Below, piece by piece: positions 9,315 through 17,367 of a DNA stretch of 64,000 nt (positions are counted from its first letter, which is position 1; the number at the start of each line of letters is the position of its first letter). The DNA lies in assembly GCF_900091655.1 (NCBI RefSeq), contig NZ_LT594621.1, forward strand, positions 434,001 to 498,000, read 5' to 3'. Under the pieces are notes generated by a model. That model saw nothing but the letters and a program-made list of their open reading frames with translations. It made no database searches and had not been told where the DNA came from. The position numbers and the translations under genes are program-made. Source of the DNA: Culturomica massiliensis (GTDB lineage: Bacteria > Bacteroidota > Bacteroidia > Bacteroidales > Marinifilaceae).

Positions 9315-10536
9315 AAAAATGGGACGAATCGGATTATTAGTAGCATTTGTTTTGTGGGTCGGAGTGGGTATGGCTCAGGAACCGGAGATCAGAAATACGA
9401 TAGAGAAATTTCGTCCGACCAACGGATGCCGGATTCCGGCGGATATCAAATTCCGTCTGGGAGCTACCCATGTAGGGGGAAAATATTGCCTGACGGAGGA
9501 ACCTTTTATTATAGAAGGAGCAAAGAAACTGAATGAATTGGGGTATGGTATTATCAAGTTGTGGTTTGCCAACGGAGAAGGGAATCCGAAAGGATATATG
9601 TACCATTCGGACTGGAAAGTGACCAGACAAACGACTTTGAAGGAGTTAGCGGAACATCCTTATTACCGCCGTTGTTTTGATATGCCGTTTTCGGTATTCG
9701 CGTTGAGTATTTCGGATGGATTTCCGGGGAATTCGACGAAGGATCTGACTGTCTCTCTCGCTAAGACGGAAGAGGATATCTATCGGTTGTCGCTTTATCT
9801 GTTGCAGACATATCGGGACCGGGAGATTACGTTTATCATACAGAATTGGGAAGGCGACTGGTTGTTGAGAGGAGGAACCGGACCGGATGCCCACTGGGAG
9901 ATAAACGGAGCTCCGGCAGATTGGAAGTTGCGGGTGGAAAATATGTGTAAGTGGGTAAATGCCCGCCAGCGGGGGGTAGACCGGGCCAGGGCAGAGGTGA
10001 AGGGGGGGAAGTGTAAAGTATACCATGCAGTCGAGGCCAATCGTGTGATGGATGGGCGAAACGGAGTGCCCTCGGTGGCAACGCATGTACTTCCCGGGGT
10101 AGAAATCGATATGGTTTCCTGGTCGGCGTATGACGGCGTTTCTGAAGACGGTGTAAAGATGTATGAAGGAATTTGTTTTTTAAAGCAGAATATGCGCCCT
10201 ACGGCTGAAATGAACGGAAAAAAGGTGGTGTTTATCGGAGAGATCGGTTATCCGGAGAATATGGCGAACCGAACGAAAGAAGAGGTTGTCCGGATGTGGG
10301 ATACGTTTATGGCGGTGTATCTGGCGTTGGATATTCCTTATGTTTTTCATTGGGAATTGTATTGTAATGAGTTGAAGGCTGACGAATTCGACCGCAAGCA
10401 ATATCCGTTCCGCTCTGCCGCCGATATGCGCGGATTTTGGCTGATTCGTCCCGATGGCTCGAAAAGCTGGGCTCAGGAATATCTGGAATCGGTATTGAAA
10501 TGTGCAGGGGAAAGGTATGATAGAATGGGTCAATAA
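9298..10536 (+). CDS. Exported putative TIM-barrel glycoside hydrolase, unassigned family
   Basis: I do not recognise a named family. A signal peptide (LLVAFVLWVGVGMAQ) precedes about 390 residues that look like a clan GH-A barrel. Glu185 in QNWEGDW could be the acid/base and Glu315 in FIGEIGYPEN the nucleophile, 130 residues apart. VFHWELYCNE near the C-terminus resembles strand 8 of such barrels, and GVEIDMVSWSAYDG resembles strand 6. The reading frame starts inside the end of the preceding FAD gene; an alternative ATG lies at 9319. Overlap with that gene and proximity to the GH2 gene imply shared work on the same glycan. Hydrolase function is inference from fold-like motifs. Confidence 0.6.
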   Translation: MLLKNKKMGRIGLLVAFVLWVGVGMAQEPEIRNTIEKFRPTNGCRIPADIKFRLGATHVGGKYCLTEEPFIIEGAKKLNELGYGIIKLWFANGEGNPKGYMYHSDWKVTRQTTLKELAEHPYYRRCFDMPFSVFALSISDGFPGNSTKDLTVSLAKTEEDIYRLSLYLLQTYRDREITFIIQNWEGDWLLRGGTGPDAHWEINGAPADWKLRVENMCKWVNARQRGVDRARAEVKGGKCKVYHAVEANRVMDGRNGVPSVATHVLPGVEIDMVSWSAYDGVSEDGVKMYEGICFLKQNMRPTAEMNGKKVVFIGEIGYPENMANRTKEEVVRMWDTFMAVYLALDIPYVFHWELYCNELKADEFDRKQYPFRSAADMRGFWLIRPDGSKSWAQEYLESVLKCAGERYDRMGQ

Positions 10537-10834
10537 GTTGCAAGGTGATAGAGTTCATAAGGATTTTAGGTTTTAGATTATAAATTGAAGAATGGAGCCG
10601 GTGGGAAAATTACATGAGGGGACGGACTCATTGTGTAATTTATAATTTTTGATTCACGGTTGGGGATGGGTTTGATAAGGACGTGCTTTATAGAAGAGGG
10701 TATCGGTATTTGCCGGTGTCGGATAAGTTTCAAACCGGTTTCTCTGTGCAATTTGGGAGAATACTGATCGGGGTTTGAAATACAAAGGTAAAAGGTGTTG
10801 TAGGTTTAGGTGTTAAAATGAAAAATGAAATAAT
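10537..10834. other. Intergenic region with one interspersed repeat copy
   Basis: This 298-base gap contains a copy of the palindromic GGACGGACT repeat (10606-10641) with its AT-rich flanks. No gene and no clear promoter for the GH2 gene are seen. Confidence 0.5.
10606..10641 (+). repeat. Interspersed palindromic repeat, copy A
   Basis: AAAATTACA on the left and TGTGTAATTT on the right flank the conserved centre GGGACGGACTCA. The left arm has diverged by two or three bases. Other copies are at 27245, 30915, 46224 and in the 49.4-49.9 kb array. Confidence 0.75.
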
Positions 10835-13696
10835 ATGCGAATGAAATATGTATGGTGTTTGGTGCTGGCTTTGTGGATAGGCGAATCCGGAGCGCAGTCA
10901 CGGTTGAACTTTGGAGAAGCTTATCCGCAGGGCCGGACGGATTTGCCTAAGTCGAAGGTTCCTTTTCAGAAACCGGAACGTAAGCCGAAGCGGAATGAGG
11001 TTTGTGTTCCGGAACGAAAAGGGGAGGCTGAATATTTTTTACGGACGGGCTGGGAGCTTGCCGAAGCACAAAAACTGACGGCTTCCGGACAGTCGGTGTT
11101 CGACCTGGATTTGAATACGAAGAATTGGTATAACGCTACTGTACCTGGAACGGTGTTGACCACTCTGGTGAATGAAGGGGTATACCCCGATCCGTATTGG
11201 GGATTGAATAACCTGGCGATTCCGGATTCGCTTTGCCGGACAGATTGGTGGTATCGCCTGGTATTTGAATGTCCGGTAGAACAGATTGGAAAACGTTGTT
11301 TTATCGTCTTGGACGGCATTAATTACCGGGCTGAAATCTGGCTGAACGGAGTGAAGCTGGGACGGATGGACGGAGCTTTTGTACAGGGAAAGTTTGATGC
11401 TACCGGATGTATGAAGACGACCGGAAAAAACGTGTTGGCGGTTCGTATTTTGCCTCCTTCCAATCCGGGAATACCGCAGGAACAGAATGGAATGGATCAT
11501 GGAAATAACGGAGGAGTACTTTGTCTGGACGGTCCCACTTTTATATGTACGGAGGGCTGGGACTGGATTCCGGGTATACGTGACCGGAATATCGGTTTGT
11601 GGCAGGATGTCCGGCTGGTATTTACCGGAGCCGTTGTTTTAGAGGATATACGGGTGATGACGGATTTGCCTTTACCGGATACGACACGTGCGGATCTGTA
11701 TGCAGAGATCGGGCTTGTAAACCGGGAAGCTGTAGCAAAGCGGGGAAAAGTCGAATTATCTGTAAACGATGGAGTCGTGACGAAGGATTTTGTTTTAGAA
11801 GCTTCGGCAAAACAGCGGCTACGGTTTGATCCTACGGAGTTTGCTGAATTGAGATGGCGAAATCCCCGCTTGTGGTGGCCGAACGGTTACGGAAACCCTT
11901 GTTTGTATGAAGCAGAAGTCCGGGTGTGGGTGGAAGACCGGGTATCGGATTGCCGGAAAATTCGTTTCGGAGTGAGGGAATTGGAATATGAGTTGACGGT
12001 GGATGCTGAGGATCGGGAAGATGTACGCATCCTGTTCAATCCGCAGAAGGCTTATGCAGCCGGAAAGCCGGTAATCGATAATTTAAAACGGCGGAAAGTC
12101 GGTAATTTGTATTTCCCTTCTCTGAAAACCGGTTTGGATGCAGAGGGTATTACAGTTTTGGGAAATGATGGTACGGAGCCTTATCTGGTGGTCCGTGTAA
12201 ACGGGAAACGGATTTTTTGCAAAGGGGGTAACTGGGGAATGGACGATGCGATGAAGCGGGTAGCGAGGGAGCGGATGGAACCTTATATGCGTTTGCATAG
12301 GGAGCAAGGATTCAATATGATACGTAATTGGACAGCGGAGAGTACGGAAGAGGTGTTTTATGATTTATGCGATGAATACGGAATACTGGTGTTCAATGAT
12401 TTTAGCATGTCGACCGAAGGGATCAATCTGTTACCGGCTGATTTCAATTTATTGCTGGAAAATATTCGTCAGATTGTGGTGCGTCACCGCAACCATCCTT
12501 CTATTGCTTTGTGGTGTCCCCGTAATGAGGGATTTGCTCCCGGGTATCTGGAGAACGGTATTTCGGATATTATCGCCCGTCTGGACGGCACCCGCCATTA
12601 TATCGGTAATTCGCGCACGATGAATACGATCAAGAGCGGTCCCTGGCAATATACCTTACCTGTGAACTATTTTAAAATGGCGGCGGGTTTTGCGAATGAG
12701 GTCGGATCGCCCTCGCTGCCGACAGCGGAATCCGTGCGGAAAATGATGGCAGAGGAAGATTTATGGCCGATCGGGGATGTATGGTATTATCACGACTGGT
12801 TGATGGGGAAATGGGGGGATAGTCCTTTGATTCAGGGGTATCAGAATGGTATAAACCGGCAATTGGGGGAATCATCCGGGGTGGATGAGTTCTGCCGTAA
12901 AGCGCAATTGCTAAATTATGAGAGTTACCGGGCTATTTTCGAAGGCTGGAACAGTAAGTTGTTCGGTTCTGCTACCGGTGTGTTGTTATGGATGAGTCAT
13001 CCGGCCTGGCCCAGTATGGTGTGGCAGACTTATAGTTGGGATTATGAAACTCCGGGGGCTTATTTCGGGGCAAAAAAAGCGTGTGAACCTTTGCATGTGC
13101 AGTGGAATCCGTTATCCCGGAAAGTAGAGGTGGTGAATGCTTCGCTTCGGGAATATAAAAATCTTACGGCAAAAGTTTGTATATATGATTTGAAGGGAAA
13201 GAAGTTGTGGGAAGAACGAGGAACTGTACAGTCGGCATCTAACCGGATGTGTGAGGTTTTTGTGTTGGAAGAAAAAGCAAATTGGCCGGAAGTGTATTTT
13301 ATCCGCCTGGAATTGAGGGCGGGAAAACAGCTTTTGTCGGAAAATTTTTATTGGGAAACGACTTCTCGTACGGCAAGGGATTTTACGGTTTTGAATCGTT
13401 TACCCGTTACCCGGTTGACGGGGAGATGTCGTGTCCGTGAGGAAAATGGAATTGTAAAAGCGCGGATTATCGTGGAGAATCCGACCGATAAAGTGGCACT
13501 GGCTGTAAAATTAAATGTCCGGGACAAGGATACCGGAAAAGCAGTTTTGCCTGCTTACTTTTCCGACGGCTATTTTACCCTTTTGCCTTTTGAAAAGAAA
13601 GAGATCGGACTTGAATTTACTGCCGATGGGAAAAATAACCGGCAGATTACGGCAGAAGGATATAATGTGAGATTACAGGAGTTGTCCGATCTGTGA
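10835..13696 (+). CDS. Exported GH2-family exo-beta-glycosidase (beta-mannosidase / exo-glucosaminidase type)
   Basis: This is a large (953 residue) periplasmic glycosidase. A signal peptide ends near residue 20. It is followed by a jelly-roll sugar-binding domain (about 65-260; NWYNATVPGTVLTTL, AEIWLNGVKLG), an immunoglobulin-like domain, and the TIM barrel (about 430-740). The barrel carries WCPRNEG with the presumed acid/base Glu565 and FANEVGSPSLPT with the presumed nucleophile Glu622. C-terminal beta-domains end the protein. The Glu spacing and the ..EVGSPSLPT.. motif resemble exo-beta-D-glucosaminidase and endo-mannosidase-like GH2 members more than beta-galactosidases. It would remove non-reducing mannose or glucosamine-type residues from imported oligosaccharide. 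GH2 membership is secure, substrate is not. Confidence 0.88.
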   Translation: MRMKYVWCLVLALWIGESGAQSRLNFGEAYPQGRTDLPKSKVPFQKPERKPKRNEVCVPERKGEAEYFLRTGWELAEAQKLTASGQSVFDLDLNTKNWYNATVPGTVLTTLVNEGVYPDPYWGLNNLAIPDSLCRTDWWYRLVFECPVEQIGKRCFIVLDGINYRAEIWLNGVKLGRMDGAFVQGKFDATGCMKTTGKNVLAVRILPPSNPGIPQEQNGMDHGNNGGVLCLDGPTFICTEGWDWIPGIRDRNIGLWQDVRLVFTGAVVLEDIRVMTDLPLPDTTRADLYAEIGLVNREAVAKRGKVELSVNDGVVTKDFVLEASAKQRLRFDPTEFAELRWRNPRLWWPNGYGNPCLYEAEVRVWVEDRVSDCRKIRFGVRELEYELTVDAEDREDVRILFNPQKAYAAGKPVIDNLKRRKVGNLYFPSLKTGLDAEGITVLGNDGTEPYLVVRVNGKRIFCKGGNWGMDDAMKRVARERMEPYMRLHREQGFNMIRNWTAESTEEVFYDLCDEYGILVFNDFSMSTEGINLLPADFNLLLENIRQIVVRHRNHPSIALWCPRNEGFAPGYLENGISDIIARLDGTRHYIGNSRTMNTIKSGPWQYTLPVNYFKMAAGFANEVGSPSLPTAESVRKMMAEEDLWPIGDVWYYHDWLMGKWGDSPLIQGYQNGINRQLGESSGVDEFCRKAQLLNYESYRAIFEGWNSKLFGSATGVLLWMSHPAWPSMVWQTYSWDYETPGAYFGAKKACEPLHVQWNPLSRKVEVVNASLREYKNLTAKVCIYDLKGKKLWEERGTVQSASNRMCEVFVLEEKANWPEVYFIRLELRAGKQLLSENFYWETTSRTARDFTVLNRLPVTRLTGRCRVREENGIVKARIIVENPTDKVALAVKLNVRDKDTGKAVLPAYFSDGYFTLLPFEKKEIGLEFTADGKNNRQITAEGYNVRLQELSDL

Positions 13697-13760
13697 TCCG
13701 GATTTCAGGGGAGTTAGACCGGTTGAGGGGAATATTTGTGGAAAGAGAAATAAAATAACT

Positions 13761-15398
13761 ATGAGAAAGAGAAGTTTGTATTTGATTTTGTTGTTATGTC
13801 TGGAAATGGTTGCCGGTGCTAAGGAGCGTGTATATTCCGCCGATATTGTGGTGTATGGAAATTCGTCCTCGGCGGTTGTCGCTGCCGTACAGGTTGCCCG
13901 GATGGGGAAAAAAGCTCTGCTGGTCGCTTCGGATGCTTGTCTGGGAGGTTTGACGGCTTCCGGTCTGGGAGCTACGGATATTAACGAGTACAGGGCTGTC
14001 GGTGGGATCAGCCGGGAATTTTACCGGCGTGTGTATCAGTATTATCAAAATCCCGGTGTCTGGACAGTGATGGGGCGTGAGACCTATTTCGATGCTATCC
14101 GGAAACGGGTGTTTACGGGAAGGAATACGGATGCACAGATGCAATGGGTGTTTGAACCGCATGTGGCACAATCGGTTTTCCGGGAAATGCTGCTGGAAGC
14201 CGGAGTACAGGTTATATACGGGAAACTGGACCGGGCAAAGGGAGTGATAAAGAAAGGGGGCCGTATTGGTACGATTGTATTGACAGACGGGACCCGTTGT
14301 AACGGAGGTATGTTTATTGATGCTTCCTATGAAGGGGATTTAATGGCAGGTGCAGGTGTTTCCTATATTGTCGGCCGGGAGGCGAATACCGTGTACGGAG
14401 AATCGGTGAACGGAATATTGCCGAACGGTCATGTGAAAAAGAGCCGGGTGAAAATCGATCCTTACCGGATAGAAGGGGATACTTCTTCGGGGGTGTTGCC
14501 TTATGTGGAGGTCGGTCAGCCCGGAAAAGCAGGGGAAGGTGATAAACGGCTGCAAGCTTATTGTTTCCGTTTTACTTTGACGGATGTTGCTGCAAACCGG
14601 AAAGAGATCACCCGTCCGGAGGATTATCGTCCCGAATGGTATGAATACATTATCCGTCTCTTGCAAGGAAATCTGGACTGGACATTGAAAAATATACTGA
14701 CGATAACTCCGATGCCGAACGGTAAATCAGATGTGAATCATGCGGATTTTGTCGGAGCGAATTACGGCTGGCCGGAAGGGTCTTATGAAGAGCGGGAAGA
14801 GATGAAGGCTTTGCATCGTTCTTTTACGTTAGGGTTGATTTGGTGTTTGTCTCATGACGAGCGGGTGCCGGTAAATATCCGGAAGGAAATGTCTCGTTGG
14901 GGATTGGCAAAGGATGAGTATCGGGATAACGGGAATTTTCCTTACCAGGTGTATGTACGTGAGGCACGGCGGATGATCGGGGAATATGTCATGACGGAGC
15001 ATGAGGTGACCGGCGTGAGGGAGGCGCCTGAGGCTGTCGGATTGGCTACATACTGGTTCGATTCGCATATCGTATCCCGGTTTGTAGATGAGAAAGGAGC
15101 GTTACGGGATGAGGGCGGTTTTTGGAAGAAGCAGACGGTATATCCGGTGGCATACGGTAGTATTATACCCCGGCGGAAAGAATGTGAAAATTTATTGGTT
15201 CCGGTATGTCTTTCGGCTTCACATGCGGCTTACGGGTCCATTCGTATGGAGCCTGTCTATATGGTTTTAGGGCAATCGGCAGCGATAGCGGGAGTACTGG
15301 CTTTGGAACGGAAAGAAGCTGTCCAGGAATTACCTTATGCCTTGTTAGCGGATAGCTTGAAGCAGCAGGGGCAGATTTTAAAATGGGAAACGAAATAG
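13761..15398 (+). CDS. Exported FAD-dependent oxidoreductase (FAD_oxidored family), paralogue 2
   Basis: A Sec signal peptide (LILLLCLEMVAGA) precedes the Rossmann segment ADIVVYGNSSSAVVAA, then GGLTASGLGATDINEYRAVGGISREFYRRV. FIDASYEGDLMAGAGVSYIVGREAN and the C-terminal SASHAAYGSIRMEPVYMVLGQSAA are shared almost word for word with the next gene. The third conserved Gly of the nucleotide-binding turn (GGTPAG in paralogue 1, GASSGG in paralogue 3) is Ala here, so cofactor binding may differ. It lies 64 bases after the GH2 gene and 122 bases before paralogue 3, consistent with co-transcription. The redox substrate is unknown; a sugar of the imported glycan is a reasonable guess. Confidence 0.85.
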   Translation: MRKRSLYLILLLCLEMVAGAKERVYSADIVVYGNSSSAVVAAVQVARMGKKALLVASDACLGGLTASGLGATDINEYRAVGGISREFYRRVYQYYQNPGVWTVMGRETYFDAIRKRVFTGRNTDAQMQWVFEPHVAQSVFREMLLEAGVQVIYGKLDRAKGVIKKGGRIGTIVLTDGTRCNGGMFIDASYEGDLMAGAGVSYIVGREANTVYGESVNGILPNGHVKKSRVKIDPYRIEGDTSSGVLPYVEVGQPGKAGEGDKRLQAYCFRFTLTDVAANRKEITRPEDYRPEWYEYIIRLLQGNLDWTLKNILTITPMPNGKSDVNHADFVGANYGWPEGSYEEREEMKALHRSFTLGLIWCLSHDERVPVNIRKEMSRWGLAKDEYRDNGNFPYQVYVREARRMIGEYVMTEHEVTGVREAPEAVGLATYWFDSHIVSRFVDEKGALRDEGGFWKKQTVYPVAYGSIIPRRKECENLLVPVCLSASHAAYGSIRMEPVYMVLGQSAAIAGVLALERKEAVQELPYALLADSLKQQGQILKWETK

Positions 15399-15520
15399 CT
15401 TTGTCTGAAATCCCGATATGCGATCAGGGAGCGTGGTGTAGATGATCTTTATCAGAAGGAGGAAGCATGTGATTTGTGAATGGAATAACGGATGAAAATA
15501 AATACTTAAAACAGAATACG

Positions 15521-17158
15521 ATGAAATGGAATGACTTGGGAATTATTGTTTTGATTCTGTTCGGCTGCCTGCGTCTGGAGGCAGCCGGATATGACGTGGT
15601 TGTATATGGGGCCAGCAGCGGAGGTGTTACGGCGGCGGTACAAACAGCCCGGATGGGCAAGCGGGTTTTGTTGATCAGTCAGGACGGGCATGTCGGTGGA
15701 CTGACGGCTTCCGGTTTGGGGGCTACGGATATTAATCAACGGGAGGCGATCGGCGGATTGTCCCGGGAATTTTATCAACGGGTATATGATTATTATTCCC
15801 GAAGTGAGGTTTGGACGAATCCGGAAGGCTGGGAATACTACAGCAGACAATTGGGAAAGTATTTTTGGAGGGGAAAAAACGATAGTTTGCGGATGCAGTG
15901 GATGTTCGAACCTCATGTGGCGGAAAAGATATTTCAGGATATGTTGTTGGAGGCTGGTGTAGAGGTTGTGTTCGGAGAGCGGTTGGATTTGCAGGTGGGG
16001 GTAGAGAAAAAGGGAAACCGGATTGTACGGATAAGAATGGAGAATGGCCGTGTATATGAAGGTCATATGTATATCGATGCGACGTATGAAGGGGATTTGA
16101 TGGCTTTGGCCGGAGTTTCGTATACGGTGGGACGGGAAGCGAATGCTTTGTACGGAGAGACGATGAACGGGATATTGCCGGGAAAATTTGCCCATAAGAG
16201 TAACGTAAAGATAGACCCTTATGTGGTGGAGGGAAATTCCGCTTCCGGCCTGTTGCCTTTTGTCGAGGCCCGTGTACCTGGTGTAAAAGGGGAAGGCGAT
16301 CATCGGGTGCAGGCTTATTGTTATCGTTTTTGTTTGTCTCGTGATCCGGATAATCAGCGTCCGATTGAGCGCCCGGAGAATTACGATCCTTTGTGGTTCG
16401 AGCATATTTACCGTTGGGTGAAAGGAAATCCCGGTGTTACGTTGAATCATATTTTAACTTTGACTCCGTTGCCTAATGATAAAACGGATGTGAATCATGC
16501 TGACTTTGTGGGGGCAAATTATCTTTGGCCGGAAGGAAACTATGAGATACGGGATTCGCTTGCCGGGATGCACCGGGATTATGTACTCGGTTTGTTGTGG
16601 TTTTTGGCCAATGACCGCCGTTTGCCCGACGATATACGGGGGCAGATGCGTTTGTGGGGACTGGCGAAAGACGAGTTCCGGAACAACGGGAATTTTCCGC
16701 ATCAGATTTATGTCAGGGAAGCCCGGCGGATGCAAAGCGATTACGTTATGACGGAAGCGGAGGTTACAGGGAAAAAGGTGGCTCCCGAATCGGTGGGGCT
16801 GGCGACTTATTGGTTTGATTCGCATGTAGTGAGCCGTTATGTGGATGAAGAAGGGGCATTGCACGACGAAGGTACTTTTTGGGACAAGGAAAATATATAT
16901 CCGGTCAGTTATCGTTCGATCTGCCCGAAGGAAAATGAATGTACCAATTTGCTGGTACCGGTATGTCTTTCGGCCAGCCATGCCGCCTACGGTTCGATTC
17001 GTATGGAGCCCGTATATATGGTACTCGGTCAGTCGGCTGCCGTTGCCGCTGTTCTGGCCATAGAAAATAATAAGAGTGTCCAGCGTTTGTCTTATCTGAA
17101 ATTGAAGCAAGCCTTGCTTTTGTATCATCAGATTGTAGATTGGAAGAAAGAGAAGTAA
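15521..17158 (+). CDS. Exported FAD-dependent oxidoreductase (FAD_oxidored family), paralogue 3
   Basis: This is a tandem duplicate of the preceding gene. I take the Met at 15521 (MKWNDLGIIVLILFGC) because it opens a signal peptide; the in-frame codon at 15476 adds 15 polar residues. The FAD turn is YDVVVYGASSGGVTAA with intact glycines. Shared blocks with paralogue 2 are GGLTASGLGATDINQREAIGG, MQWMFEPHVA, NHADFVGANY, LATYWFDSH and SASHAAYGSIRMEPVYMVLG. It ends 209 bases before susC. Keeping two close copies suggests different substrates or dosage need, but neither can be read from sequence. Confidence 0.85.
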   Translation: MKWNDLGIIVLILFGCLRLEAAGYDVVVYGASSGGVTAAVQTARMGKRVLLISQDGHVGGLTASGLGATDINQREAIGGLSREFYQRVYDYYSRSEVWTNPEGWEYYSRQLGKYFWRGKNDSLRMQWMFEPHVAEKIFQDMLLEAGVEVVFGERLDLQVGVEKKGNRIVRIRMENGRVYEGHMYIDATYEGDLMALAGVSYTVGREANALYGETMNGILPGKFAHKSNVKIDPYVVEGNSASGLLPFVEARVPGVKGEGDHRVQAYCYRFCLSRDPDNQRPIERPENYDPLWFEHIYRWVKGNPGVTLNHILTLTPLPNDKTDVNHADFVGANYLWPEGNYEIRDSLAGMHRDYVLGLLWFLANDRRLPDDIRGQMRLWGLAKDEFRNNGNFPHQIYVREARRMQSDYVMTEAEVTGKKVAPESVGLATYWFDSHVVSRYVDEEGALHDEGTFWDKENIYPVSYRSICPKENECTNLLVPVCLSASHAAYGSIRMEPVYMVLGQSAAVAAVLAIENNKSVQRLSYLKLKQALLLYHQIVDWKKEK

Positions 17159-17319
17159 ACGGAATGTGGGTTCGTTTTAATGCTTATTTTCCAGATTTAT
17201 AGGGATATGTATGTCGTATTGTATCGGGATTTTATGAGAAATGTTAAAAAATGAGGCTGAAATTTTCAAAAAAGTATAATAAAGCAACAAAAAAAGTGAA
17301 AGTATTCAACAAAGGGACT

Positions 17320-17333
17320 GATACATTTGTATC
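17320..17333 (+). promoter_or_regulatory. susC promoter -7 element inside a palindrome
   Basis: TACATTTG at 17322-17329 fits the -7 consensus and is embedded in the inverted repeat GATACA-TT-TGTATC. No -33 TTTG is present at the right distance, which suggests regulator dependence. The palindrome could be an operator or chance. Confidence 0.5.
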
Positions 17334-17367
17334 AACGAGATTTCTTTAAATGTAACAGATTTTAACT

